Part shown: positions 51,567 through 62,830 of the stretch, in pieces | Layout of the letters: every line of letters starts with the position of its first letter | Numbering within the stretch: the first letter of the stretch is position 1 | Origin: Euwallacea fornicatus | Lineage: Eukaryota; Arthropoda; Insecta; Coleoptera; Curculionidae | Length of the DNA stretch: 64,000 nt | Reading direction: 5' to 3' | Assembly (NCBI RefSeq): GCF_040115645.1 | Contig: NW_027096035.1 | Location: 186,001-250,000, forward strand | Program-made: the position numbers and the translations under genes | The notes under the pieces: model-generated | What the model saw: the letters and a program-made list of their open reading frames with translations, nothing else | Told to the model about the DNA's origin: nothing | The model's database searches: none

Positions 51567-52622
51567 TTATCGAGTTTCAAAGTTTGAAAAGTCACAAAAG
51601 TTGTGTGTTTGAGCACTTAAAGTACTATTTTTCTTGGAAATTCGACAAGATGCAATCATGATGTGTTGTGACATCTTAAAGATCTCGTCGAGCTGATTAA
51701 TTTGACACTTTGTTTAAGAAATTTGGTCCACAATTCCCGAAGTTATCGAGCTTCAAAGTTTGAAAAGTCACAAAAGTTATGTGTTTGAGCACTTAAAGTA
51801 CTGTTTTTCTTGGAAATCCAACAAGATGCAATCATGATGTGTTGTGACATCTTAAAGATCTCGTGGAGCTGATTAATTTGACACTTTGTTTAACAAATTT
51901 GGTCCTCATTTGCCGAAGTTATCGAGCTTCAAAATTTGAAAAGTCACAAAAGTTGTGTGTTTGAGCAATTAAAGTACTATTTTTCTTGGAAATTCGACAA
52001 GATGCAATCATGATGTGTTGTGAAATCTTAAAGATCTCGTGGAGCTGATTAATGTGACACTTTGTTTAACAACCTTGGTCGACAATTCCCGAAGTTATCG
52101 AGCTTCAAAATTTGAAAAGACACAAAAGTTGTGTGTTTGTGCACTTAAAGTACAATTTTTCATGGAAATTCAACAAGATGCAATCATGATGTGTTGTGAA
52201 ATCGTAAAGATCTCGTCGAGCTGATTAATTTGACACTTTGTTTAACAAATTTGGTCCTCATTTGCCGAAGTTATCGAGCTTCAAAATTTGAAAAATCACA
52301 AAAGTTGTGTGTTTGAGCACTTAAAGTACTGTTTTTCATGGAAATCCAACAAGATGCAATCATGATGTGTTGTGACATCTTAAAGATCTCGTGGAGCTGA
52401 TTAATTTGACACTTTGTTTAACAAATTTGGTCCTCATTTGCCGAAGTTATCGAGCTTCAAAATTTGAAAAGTCACAAAAGTTGTGTGATTGAGCAATTAA
52501 AGTACTATTTTTCTTGGAAATTCGACAAGATGCAATCATGATGTGTTGTGAAATCTTAAAGATCTCGTGGAGCTGATTAATTTGACACTTTGTTTAACAA
52601 ATTTGGTCCTCATTTGCCGAAG
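51567..52622. repeat. 6-monomer cassette X C' M G H I, copy 2
   Basis: Second copy of 49279-50334. M has ttaatgtgac at its end (near 52052), and G (52095) has private changes tacaattttt and aaatcgtaaag. An extra I (52623) follows, a single-monomer duplication. Confidence 0.84.
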
Positions 52623-54910
52623 TTATCGAGCTTCAAAATTTGAAAAGTCACAAAAGTTGTGTGATTGAGCAATTAAAGTACTATTTTTCTTGGAAATTCG
52701 ACAAGATGCAATCATGATGTGTTGTGAAATCTTAAAGATCTCGTGGAGCTGATTAATTTGACACTTTGTTTAACAAATTTGGTCCTCATTTGCCGAAGTT
52801 ATCGAGCTTCAAAATTTGAAAAGTCACAAAAGTTGTGTGTTTGAGCAATTAAAGTACTATTTTTCTTGGAAATTCGACAAGATGCAATCATGATGTGTTG
52901 TGAAATCTTAAAGATCTCGTCGAGCTGATTAATTTGACACTTTGTTTAAGAAATTTGGTCCACAATCCCCGAAGTTATCGAGCTTCAAAATTTGAAAAAT
53001 CACAAAAGTTGTGTGTTTGAGCACTTAAAGTACTATTTTTCTTGGAAATTCAACAAGTTGCAATCATGATGTGTTGTGACATCTTAAAGATCTCGTGGAG
53101 CTGATTAATTTGACACTTTGTTTAACAAATTTGGTCCTCATTTGCCGAAGTTATCGAGCTTCAAAATTTGAAAAGTCACAAAAGTTGTGTGTTTGAGCAA
53201 TTAAAGTACTATTTTTCTTGGAAATGCAACAAGATGCAATCATGATGTGTTGTGACATCTTAAAGATCTCGTGGAGCTGATTAATTTGACACTTTGTTTA
53301 ACAAATTTGGTCCTCATTTGCCGAAGTTATCGAGCTTCAAAATTTGAAAAGTCACAAAAGTTGTGTGTTTGAGCAATTAAAGTACTATTTTTCTTGGAAA
53401 TTCAACAAGATGCAATCATGATGTGTTGTGAAATCTTAAAGATCTCGTCGAGCTGATTAATTTGACACTTTGTTTAAGAAATTTGGTCGACAATTCCCGA
53501 AGTTATCGAGCTTCAAAATTTGAAAAGTCACAAAAGTTGTGTGTATGAGCACTTAAAGTACTGTTTTTCATGGAAATCCAACAAGATGCAATCATGATGT
53601 GTTGTGAAATCTTAAAGATCTCGTCGAGCTGATTAATTTGACACTTTGTTTAAGAAATTTGGTCGACAATTCCCGAAGTTATCGAGCTTCAAAATTTGAA
53701 AAGTCACAAAAGTTGTGTGTTTGAGCAATTAAAGTACTATTTTTCTTGGAAATTCAACAAGATGCAATCATGATTTGTTGTGAAATCTTAAAGATCTCGT
53801 CGAGCTGATTAATTTGACACTTTGTTTAAGAAATTTGGTCGACAATTCCCGAAGTTATCGAGCTTCAAAATTTGAAAAGTCACAAAAGTTATGTGTTTGA
53901 GCACTTAAAGTACTATTTTTCTTGGAAATGCAACAAGATGCAATCATGATGTGTTGTGACATCTTAAAGATCTCGTGGAGCTGATTAATTTGACACTTTG
54001 TTTAACAAATTTGGTCGACAATTCCCGAAGTTATCGAGTTTCAAAGTTTGAAAAGTCACAAAAGTTGTGTGTTTGAGCACTTAAAGTACTATTTTTCTTG
54101 GAAATTCGACAAGATGCAATCATGATGTGTTGTGACATCTTAAAGATCTCGTGGAGCTGATTAATTTGACACTTTGTTTAACAACCTTGGTCGACAATTC
54201 CCGAAGTTATCGAGCTTCAAAATTTGAAAAGACACAAAAGTTGTGTGTTTGTGCACTTAAAGTACTATTTTTCATGGAAATTCAACAAGATGCAATCATG
54301 ATGTGTTGTGAAATCTTAAAGATCTCGTCGAGCTGATTAATTTGACACTTTGTTTAACAAATTTGGTCCTCATTTGCCGAAGTTATCGAGCTTCAAAATT
54401 TGAAAAATCACAAAAGTTGTGTGTTTGAGCACTTAAAGTACTGTTTTTCATGGAAATCCAACAAGATGCAATCATGATGTGTTGTGACATCTTAAAGATC
54501 TCGTCGAGCTGATTAATTTGACACTTTGTTTAAGAAATTTGGTCCACAATCCCCGAAGTTATCGAGCTTCAAAATTTGAAAAATCACAAAAGTTGTGTGT
54601 TTGAGCACTTAAAGTACTATTTTTCTTGGAAATTCAACAAGTTGCAATCATGATGTGTTGTGACATCTTAAAGATCTCGTGGAGCTGATTAATTTGACAC
54701 TTTGTTTAACAAATTTGGTCCTCATTTGCCGAAGTTATCGAGCTTCAAAATTTGAAAAGTCACAAAAGTTGTGTGTTTGAGCAATTAAAGTACTATTTTT
54801 CTTGGAAATGCAACAAGATGCAATCATGATGTGTTGTGACATCTTAAAGATCTCGTGGAGCTGATTAATTTGACACTTTGTTTAACAAATTTGGTCCTCA
54901 TTTGCCGAAG
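52623..54910. repeat. I, N J P Q R D X series and start of its repeat
   Basis: N (52975) follows a caatccccg end and has aagttgcaat. It is followed by J, P, Q (gtatgagc), R (gatttgttg), D and an X whose end is M-like (54031, gtgg and aacaacctt). That X/M fusion joins directly to G (54207) and H (54383), as if C' and most of M were lost from the X C' M G H cassette. N and J then recur at 54559 and 54735, 1584 bp (9 monomers) downstream. Confidence 0.82.
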
Positions 54911-55966
54911 TTATCGAGCTTCAAAATTTGAAAAGTCACAAAAGTTGTGTGTTTGAGCAATTAAAGTACTATTTTTCTTGGAAATTCAACAAGATGCAAT
55001 CATGATGTGTTGTGAAATCTTAAAGATCTCGTCGAGCTGATTAATTTGACACTTTGTTTAAGAAATTTGGTCGACAATTCCCGAAGTTATCGAGCTTCAA
55101 AATTTGAAAAGTCACAAAAGTTGTGTGTATGAGCACTTAAAGTACTGTTTTTCATGGAAATCCAACAAGATGCAATCATGATGTGTTGTGAAATCTTAAA
55201 GATCTCGTCGAGCTGATTAATTTGACACTTTGTTTAAGAAATTTGGTCGACAATTCCCGAAGTTATCGAGCTTCAAAATTTGAAAAGTCACAAAAGTTGT
55301 GTGTTTGAGCAATTAAAGTACTATTTTTCTTGGAAATTCAACAAGATGCAATCATGATTTGTTGTGAAATCTTAAAGATCTCGTCGAGCTGATTAATTTG
55401 ACACTTTGTTTAACAAATTTGGTCCTCATTTGCCGAAGTTATCGAGCTTCAAAATTTGAAAAGTCACAAAAGTTGTGTGTTTGAGCAATTAAAGTACTAT
55501 TTTTCTTGGAAATTCAACAAGATGCAATCATGATGTGTTGTGAAATCTTAAAGATCTCGTCGAGCTGATTAATTTGACACTTTGTTTAAGAAATTTGGTC
55601 GACAATTCCCGAAGTTATCGAGCTTCAAAATTTGAAAAGTCACAAAAGTTGTGTGTATGAGCACTTAAAGTACTGTTTTTCATGGAAATCCAACAAGATG
55701 CAATCATGATGTGTTGTGAAATCTTAAAGATCTCGTCGAGCTGATTAATTTGACACTTTGTTTAAGAAATTTGGTCGACAATTCCCGAAGTTATCGAGCT
55801 TCAAAATTTGAAAAGTCACAAAAGTTGTGTGTTTGAGCAATTAAAGTACTATTTTTCTTGGAAATTCAACAAGATGCAATCATGATTTGTTGTGAAATCT
55901 TAAAGATCTCGTCGAGCTGATTAATTTGACACTTTGTTTAAGAAATTTGGTCGACAATTCCCGAAG
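54911..55966. repeat. 3-monomer (528-bp) tandem duplication P Q R, P Q R
   Basis: P Q R at 54911-55438 is followed at once by P Q R at 55439-55966. The gtatgagc markers are 528 bp apart (55125 region and 55653 region), and both R monomers have gatttgttg. The single P Q R at 53327-53854 is the likely parent state. Confidence 0.88.
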
Positions 55967-57022
55967 TTATCGAGCTTCAAAATTTGAAAAGTCACAAAAG
56001 TTATGTGTTTGAGCACTTAAAGTACTATTTTTCTTGGAAATGCAACAAGATGCAATCATGATGTGTTGTGACATCTTAAAGATCTCGTGGAGCTGATTAA
56101 TTTGACACTTTGTTTAACAAATTTGGTCGACAATTCCCGAAGTTATCGAGTTTCAAAGTTTGAAAAGTCACAAAAGTTGTGTGTTTGAGCACTTAAAGTA
56201 CTATTTTTCTTGGAAATTCGACAAGATGCAATCATGATGTGTTGTGACATCTTAAAGATCTCGTCGAGCTGATTAATTTGACACTTTGTTTAAGAAATTT
56301 GGTCCACAATTCCCGAAGTTATCGAGCTTCAAAGTTTGAAAAGTCACAAAAGTTATGTGTTTGAGCACTTAAAGTACTGTTTTTCTTGGAAATCCAACAA
56401 GATGCAATCATGATGTGTTGTGACATCTTAAAGATCTCGTGGAGCTGATTAATTTGACACTTTGTTTAACAAATTTGGTCCTCATTTGCCGAAGTTATCG
56501 AGCTTCAAAATTTGAAAAGTCACAAAAGTTGTGTGTTTGAGCAATTAAAGTACTATTTTTCTTGGAAATTCGACAAGATGCAATCATGATGTGTTGTGAA
56601 ATCTTAAAGATCTCGTGGAGCTGATTAATTTGACACTTTGTTTAACAACCTTGGTCGACAATTCCCGAAGTTATCGAGCTTCAAAATTTGAAAAGACACA
56701 AAAGTTGTGTGTTTGTGCACTTAAAGTACTATTTTTCATGGAAATTCAACAAGATGCAATCATGATGTGTTGTGAAATCTTAAAGATCTCGTCGAGCTGA
56801 TTAATTTGACACTTTGTTTAACAAATTTGGTCCTCATTTGCCGAAGTTATCGAGCTTCAAAATTTGAAAAATCACAAAAGTTGTGTGTTTGAGCACTTAA
56901 AGTACTGTTTTTCATGGAAATCCAACAAGATGCAATCATGATGTGTTGTGACATCTTAAAGATCTCGTGGAGCTGATTAATTTGACACTTTGTTTAACAA
57001 ATTTGGTCCTCATTTGCCGAAG
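55967..57022. repeat. D and cassette X C' M G H, copy 3
   Basis: D (55967) is followed by X C' M G H and, at 57023, I: the third copy of the 6-monomer cassette of 49279. G (56671) has no private change that I noticed. Confidence 0.84.
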
Positions 57023-57902
57023 TTATCGAGCTTCAAAATTTGAAAAGTCACAAAAGTTGTGTGATTGAGCAATTAAAGTACTATTTTTCTTGGAAATTCG
57101 ACAAGATGCAATCATGATGTGTTGTGAAATCTTAAAGATCTCGTGGAGCTGATTAATTTGACACTTTGTTTAACAAATTTGGTCCTCATTTGCCGAAGTT
57201 ATCGAGCTTCAAAATTTGAAAAGTCACAAAAGTTGTGTGTTTGAGCAATTAAAGTACTATTTTTCTTGGAAATTCAACAAGATGCAATCATGATGTGTTG
57301 TGCAATCTGAAAGATCTCGTCGAGCTGATTAATTTGACACTTTGTTTAAGAAATTTGGTCGACAATTCCCGAAGTTATCGAGCTTCAAAATTTGAAAAGT
57401 CACAAAAGTTGTGTGTTTGAGCAATTAAAGTACTATTTTTCTTGGAAATGCAAAAAGATGCAATCATGATGTGTTGTGACATCTTAAAGATCTCGTGGAG
57501 CTGATTAATTTGACACTTTGTTTAACAAATTTGGTCCTCATTTGCCGAAGTTATCGAGCTTCACAATTTGAAAAGTCACAAAAGTTGTATGTTTGAGCAC
57601 TTAAAGTACTATTTTTCTTGGAAATTCGACAAGATGCAATCATGATGTGTTGTGACATCTTAAAGATCTCGTGGAGCTGATTAATTTGACACTTTGTTTA
57701 ACAAATTTGGTCCTCATTTGCCGAAGTTATCGAGCTTCAAAATTTGAAAAGTCACAAAAGTTGTGTGTTTGAGCAATTAAAGTACTATTTTTCTTGGAAA
57801 TGCAACAAGATGCAATCATGATGTGTTGTGACATCTTAAAGATCTCGTGGAGCTGATTAATTTGACACTTTGTTTAACAAATTTGGTCCTCATTTGCCGA
57901 AG
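57023..57902. repeat. 5-monomer (880-bp) tandem HOR I S T E J, copy 1
   Basis: I (gattgagc), S (caatctgaaag near 57303), T (gcaaaaagatg near 57450), E with cttcacaat and gttgtatg, and J. The next 880 bp repeat it with the same rare markers. A third copy is at 60015-60894. Confidence 0.9.
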
Positions 57903-58782
57903 TTATCGAGCTTCAAAATTTGAAAAGTCACAAAAGTTGTGTGATTGAGCAATTAAAGTACTATTTTTCTTGGAAATTCGACAAGATGCAATCATGATGT
58001 GTTGTGAAATCTTAAAGATCTCGTGGAGCTGATTAATTTGACACTTTGTTTAACAAATTTGGTCCTCATTTGCCGAAGTTATCGAGCTTCAAAATTTGAA
58101 AAGTCACAAAAGTTGTGTGTTTGAGCAATTAAAGTACTATTTTTCTTGGAAATTCAACAAGATGCAATCATGATGTGTTGTGCAATCTGAAAGATCTCGT
58201 CGAGCTGATTAATTTGACACTTTGTTTAAGAAATTTGGTCGACAATTCCCGAAGTTATCGAGCTTCAAAATTTGAAAAGTCACAAAAGTTGTGTGTTTGA
58301 GCAATTAAAGTACTATTTTTCTTGGAAATGCAAAAAGATGCAATCATGATGTGTTGTGACATCTTAAAGATCTCGTGGAGCTGATTAATTTGACACTTTG
58401 TTTAACAAATTTGGTCCTCATTTGCCGAAGTTATCGAGCTTCACAATTTGAAAAGTCACAAAAGTTGTATGTTTGAGCACTTAAAGTACTATTTTTCTTG
58501 GAAATTCGACAAGATGCAATCATGATGTGTTGTGACATCTTAAAGATCTCGTGGAGCTGATTAATTTGACACTTTGTTTAACAAATTTGGTCCTCATTTG
58601 CCGAAGTTATCGAGCTTCAAAATTTGAAAAGTCACAAAAGTTGTGTGTTTGAGCAATTAAAGTACTATTTTTCTTGGAAATGCAACAAGATGCAATCATG
58701 ATGTGTTGTGACATCTTAAAGATCTCGTGGAGCTGATTAATTTGACACTTTGTTTAACAACCTTGGTCGACAATTCCCGAAG
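57903..58782. repeat. 5-monomer HOR I S T E J, copy 2
   Basis: Directly follows copy 1. The J monomer ends in aacaacctt rather than ggtcctcatttgcc, and joins to a G monomer at 58783. Confidence 0.9.
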
Positions 58783-58791
58783 TTATCGAAC
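58775..58791 (-). other. Degenerate CENP-B-box-like site (8 of 9 core bases)
   Basis: On the minus strand the site reads gttcgataacttcggga. The mammalian CENP-B core is nTTCGnnnnAnnCGGGn; only the central A is missing (c here). It arises where tcgagcttc is changed to tcgaacttc. Most monomers ending in acaattccc match 7 of 9; monomers with the ggtcctcatttgcc end also lose the last G of CGGG. Binding by any protein is unproven. Confidence 0.4.
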
Positions 58792-60014
58792 TTCAAAATT
58801 TGAAAAGACACAAAAGTTGTGTGTTTGTGCACTTAAAGTACTATTTTTCATGGAAATTCAACAAGATGCAATCATGATGTGTTGTGAAATCTTAAAGATC
58901 TCGTCGAGCTGATTAATTTGACACTTTGTTTAACAAATTTGGTCCTCATTTGCCGAAGTTATCGAGCTTCAAAATTTGAAAAATCACAAAAGTTGTGTGT
59001 TTGAGCACTTAAAGTACTGTTTTTCATGGAAATCCAACAAGATGCAATCATGATGTGTTGTGACATCTTAAAGATCTCGTGGAGCTGATTAATTTGACAC
59101 TTTGTTTAACAAATTTGGTCCTCATTTGCCGAAGTTATCGAGCTTCAAAATTTGAAAAGTCACAAAAGTTGTGTGTTTGAGCAATTAAAGTACTATTTTT
59201 CTTGGAAATTCGACAAGATGCAATCATGATGTGTTGTGACATCTTAAAGATCTCGTCGAGCTGATTAATTTGACACTTTGTTTAAGAAATTTGGTCCACA
59301 ATTCCCGAAGTTATCGAGCTTCAAAGTTTGAAAAGTCACAAAAGTTATGTGTTTGAGCACTTAAAGTACTGTTTTTCTTGGAAATCCAACAAGATGCAAT
59401 CATGATGTGTTGTGACATCTTAAAGATCTCGTGGAGCTGATTAATTTGACACTTTGTTTAACAAATTTGGTCCTCATTTGCCGAAGTTATCGAGCTTCAA
59501 AATTTGAAAAGTCACAAAAGTTGTGTGTTTGAGCAATTAAAGTACTATTTTTCTTGGAAATTCGACAAGATGCAATCATGATGTGTTGTGAAATCTTAAA
59601 GATCTCGTGGAGCTGATTAATTTGACACTTTGTTTAACAACCTTGGTCGACAATTCCCGAAGTTATCGAGCTTCAAAATTTGAAAAGACACAAAAGTTGT
59701 GTGTTTGTGCACTTAAAGTACTATTTTTCATGGAAATTCAACAAGATGCAATCATGATGTGTTGTGAAATCTTAAAGATCTCGTCGAGCTGATTAATTTG
59801 ACACTTTGTTTAACAAATTTGGTCCTCATTTGCCGAAGTTATCGAGCTTCAAAATTTGAAAAATCACAAAAGTTGTGTGTTTGAGCACTTAAAGTACTGT
59901 TTTTCATGGAAATCCAACAAGATGCAATCATGATGTGTTGTGACATCTTAAAGATCTCGTGGAGCTGATTAATTTGACACTTTGTTTAACAAATTTGGTC
60001 CTCATTTGCCGAAG
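58783..60014. repeat. G H E C' M G H
   Basis: Two G H pairs, 880 bp apart (58783 and 59663). The first G has tcgaacttc in place of tcgagcttc. The block between 58783 and 60895 is 12 monomers long (2112 bp), and both flanking G monomers share the tcgaacttc change. Confidence 0.83.
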
Positions 60015-60894
60015 TTATCGAGCTTCAAAATTTGAAAAGTCACAAAAGTTGTGTGATTGAGCAATTAAAGTACTATTTTTCTTGGAAATTCGACAAGATG
60101 CAATCATGATGTGTTGTGAAATCTTAAAGATCTCGTGGAGCTGATTAATTTGACACTTTGTTTAACAAATTTGGTCCTCATTTGCCGAAGTTATCGAGCT
60201 TCAAAATTTGAAAAGTCACAAAAGTTGTGTGTTTGAGCAATTAAAGTACTATTTTTCTTGGAAATTCAACAAGATGCAATCATGATGTGTTGTGCAATCT
60301 GAAAGATCTCGTCGAGCTGATTAATTTGACACTTTGTTTAAGAAATTTGGTCGACAATTCCCGAAGTTATCGAACTTCAAAATTTGAAAAGTCACAAAAG
60401 TTGTGTGTTTGAGCAATTAAAGTACTATTTTTCTTGGAAATGCAAAAAGATGCAATCATGATGTGTTGTGACATCTTAAAGATCTCGTGGAGCTGATTAA
60501 TTTGACACTTTGTTTAACAAATTTGGTCCTCATTTGCCGAAGTTATCGAGCTTCACAATTTGAAAAGTCACAAAAGTTGTATGTTTGAGCACTTAAAGTA
60601 CTATTTTTCTTGGAAATTCGACAAGATGCAATCATGATGTGTTGTGACATCTTAAAGATCTCGTGGAGCTGATTAATTTGACACTTTGTTTAACAAATTT
60701 GGTCCTCATTTGCCGAAGTTATCGAGCTTCAAAATTTGAAAAGTCACAAAAGTTGTGTGTTTGAGCAATTAAAGTACTATTTTTCTTGGAAATGCAACAA
60801 GATGCAATCATGATGTGTTGTGACATCTTAAAGATCTCGTGGAGCTGATTAATTTGACACTTTGTTTAACAACCTTGGTCGACAATTCCCGAAG
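60015..60894. repeat. 5-monomer HOR I S T E J, copy 3
   Basis: Matches 57023 and 57903 with S (caatctgaaag near 60295) and T (gcaaaaagatg near 60441). T here has tcgaacttc, as do the G monomers at 58783 and 60895 but not the T at 57375 or 58255. A substitution shared between different classes of neighbours suggests short-tract conversion. Confidence 0.87.
60359..60375 (-). other. Degenerate CENP-B-box-like site (8 of 9 core bases)
   Basis: Same 17-bp sequence as at 58775-58791, here at the P/S-to-T junction (monomer at 60367) after the tcgaacttc change. The matching T monomers at 57375 and 58255 keep tcgagcttc and match 7 of 9. Confidence 0.4.
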
Positions 60895-60903
60895 TTATCG
60901 AAC
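60887..60903 (-). other. Degenerate CENP-B-box-like site (8 of 9 core bases)
   Basis: Third copy of the 8-of-9 match, at the start of the G monomer 60895. It is 2112 bp from the site at 58775, in keeping with the 12-monomer spacing there. Confidence 0.4.
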
Positions 60904-62830
60904 TTCAAAATTTGAAAAGACACAAAAGTTGTGTGTTTGTGCACTTAAAGTACTATTTTTCATGGAAATTCAACAAGATGCAATCATGATGTGTTGTGAA
61001 ATCTTAAAGATCTCGTCGAGCTGATTAATTTGACACTTTGTTTAACAAATTTGGTCCTCATTTGCCGAAGTTATCGAGCTTCAAAATTTGAAAAATCACA
61101 AAAGTTGTGTGTTTGAGCACTTAAAGTACTGTTTTTCATGGAAATCCAACAAGATGCAATCATGATGTGTTGTGACATCTTAAAGATCTCGTGGAGCTGA
61201 TTAATTTGACACTTTGTTTAACAAATTTGGTCCTCATTTGCCGAAGTTATCGAGCTTCAAAATTTGAAAAGTCACAAAAGTTGTGTGTTTGAGCAATTAA
61301 AGTACTATTTTTCTTGGAAATTCGACAAGATGCAATCATGATGTGTTGTGAAATCTTAAAGATCTCGTGGAGCTGATTAATTTGACACTTTGTTTAACAA
61401 ATTTGGTCCTCATTTGCCGAAGTTATCGAGCTTCAAAATTTGAAAAGTCACAAAAGTTGTGTGTTTGAGCAATTAAAGTACTATTTTTCTTGGAAATGCA
61501 ACAAGATGCAATCATGATGTGTTGTGACATCTTAAAGATCTCGTGGAGCTGATTAATTTGACACTTTGTTTAACAACCTTGGTCGACAATTCCCGAAGTT
61601 ATCGAGCTTTAAAATTTGAAAAGACACAAAAGTTGTGTGTTTGTGCAATTAAAGTACTATTTTTCTTGGAAATGCAACAAGATGCAATCATGATGTGTTG
61701 TGACATCTTAAAGATCTCGTGGAGCTGATTAATTTGACACTTTGTTTAACAAATTTGGTCCTCATTTGCCGAAGTTATCGAGCTTCAAAATTTGAAAAGT
61801 CACAAAAGTTGTGTGTTTGAGCAATTAAAGTACTATTTTTCTTGGAAATGCAACAAGATGCAATCATGATGTGTTGTGAAATCTTAAAGATCTCGTGGAG
61901 CTGATTAATTTGACACTTTGTTTAACAAATTTGGTCCTCATTTGCCGAAGTTATCGAGCTTCAAAATTTGAAAAGTCACAAAAGTTGTGTGTTTGAGCAC
62001 TTAAAGTACTATTTTTCATGGAAATTCAACAAGATGCAATCATGATGTGTTGTGAAATCTTAAAGATCTCGTCGAGCTGATTAATTTGACACTTTGTTTA
62101 ACAAATTTGGTCCTCATTTGCCGAAGTTATCGAGCTTCAAAATTTGAAAAATCACAAAAGTTGTGTGTTTGAGCACTTAAAGTACTGTTTTTCATGGAAA
62201 TCCAACAAGATGCAATCATGATGTGTTGTGACATCTTAAAGATCTCGTGGAGCTGATTAATTTGACACTTTGTTTAACAAATTTGGTCCTCATTTGCCGA
62301 AGTTATCGAGCTTCAAAATTTGAAAAGTCACAAAAGTTGTGTGATTGAGCAATTAAAGTACTATTTTTCTTGGAAATTCGACAAGATGCAATCATGATGT
62401 GTTGTGAAATCTTAAAGATCTCGTGGAGCTGATTAATTTGACACTTTGTTTAACAAATTTGGTCCTCATTTGCCGAAGTTATCGAGCTTCAAAATTTGAA
62501 AAGTCACAAAAGTTGTGTGTTTGAGCAATTAAAGTACTATTTTTCTTGGAAATTCAACAAGATGCAATCATGATGTGTTGTGAAATCTTAAAGATCTCGT
62601 CGAGCTGATTAATTTGACACTTTGTTTAAGAAATTTGGTCCACAATTCCCGAAGTTATCGAGCTTCAAAATTTGAAAAGTCACAAAAGTTGTGTGTTTGA
62701 GCAATTAAAGTACTATTTTTCTTGGAAATTCGACAAGATGCAATCATGATGTGTTGTGAAATCTTAAAGATCTCGTCGAGCTGATTAATTTGACACTTTG
62801 TTTAAGAAATTTGGTCGACAATTCCCGAAG
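60895..62830. repeat. G H and hybrid monomers
   Basis: G (60895), H, an E-like monomer, J, then two hybrids. The one at 61599 has G features (gacac, gtgc) at the front, with a private agctttaaaat, and J features (gcaatta, cttgg, tgcaac) after. The one at 61951 has gtcac and gagcac in front of the G-like catgg, gaaatc and gtcgag. H, I, P and an E-like monomer follow. Confidence 0.8.

Noticed and set aside
49751..61728. Eight further near-identical 61-codon open frames (49751, 52039, 54151, 56615, 58727, 59607, 60839, 61543)
   Set aside because: Same frame in G-type monomers; all start at gtg and trace the satellite, not a conserved protein. Their similarity is explained by repeat homogenisation.
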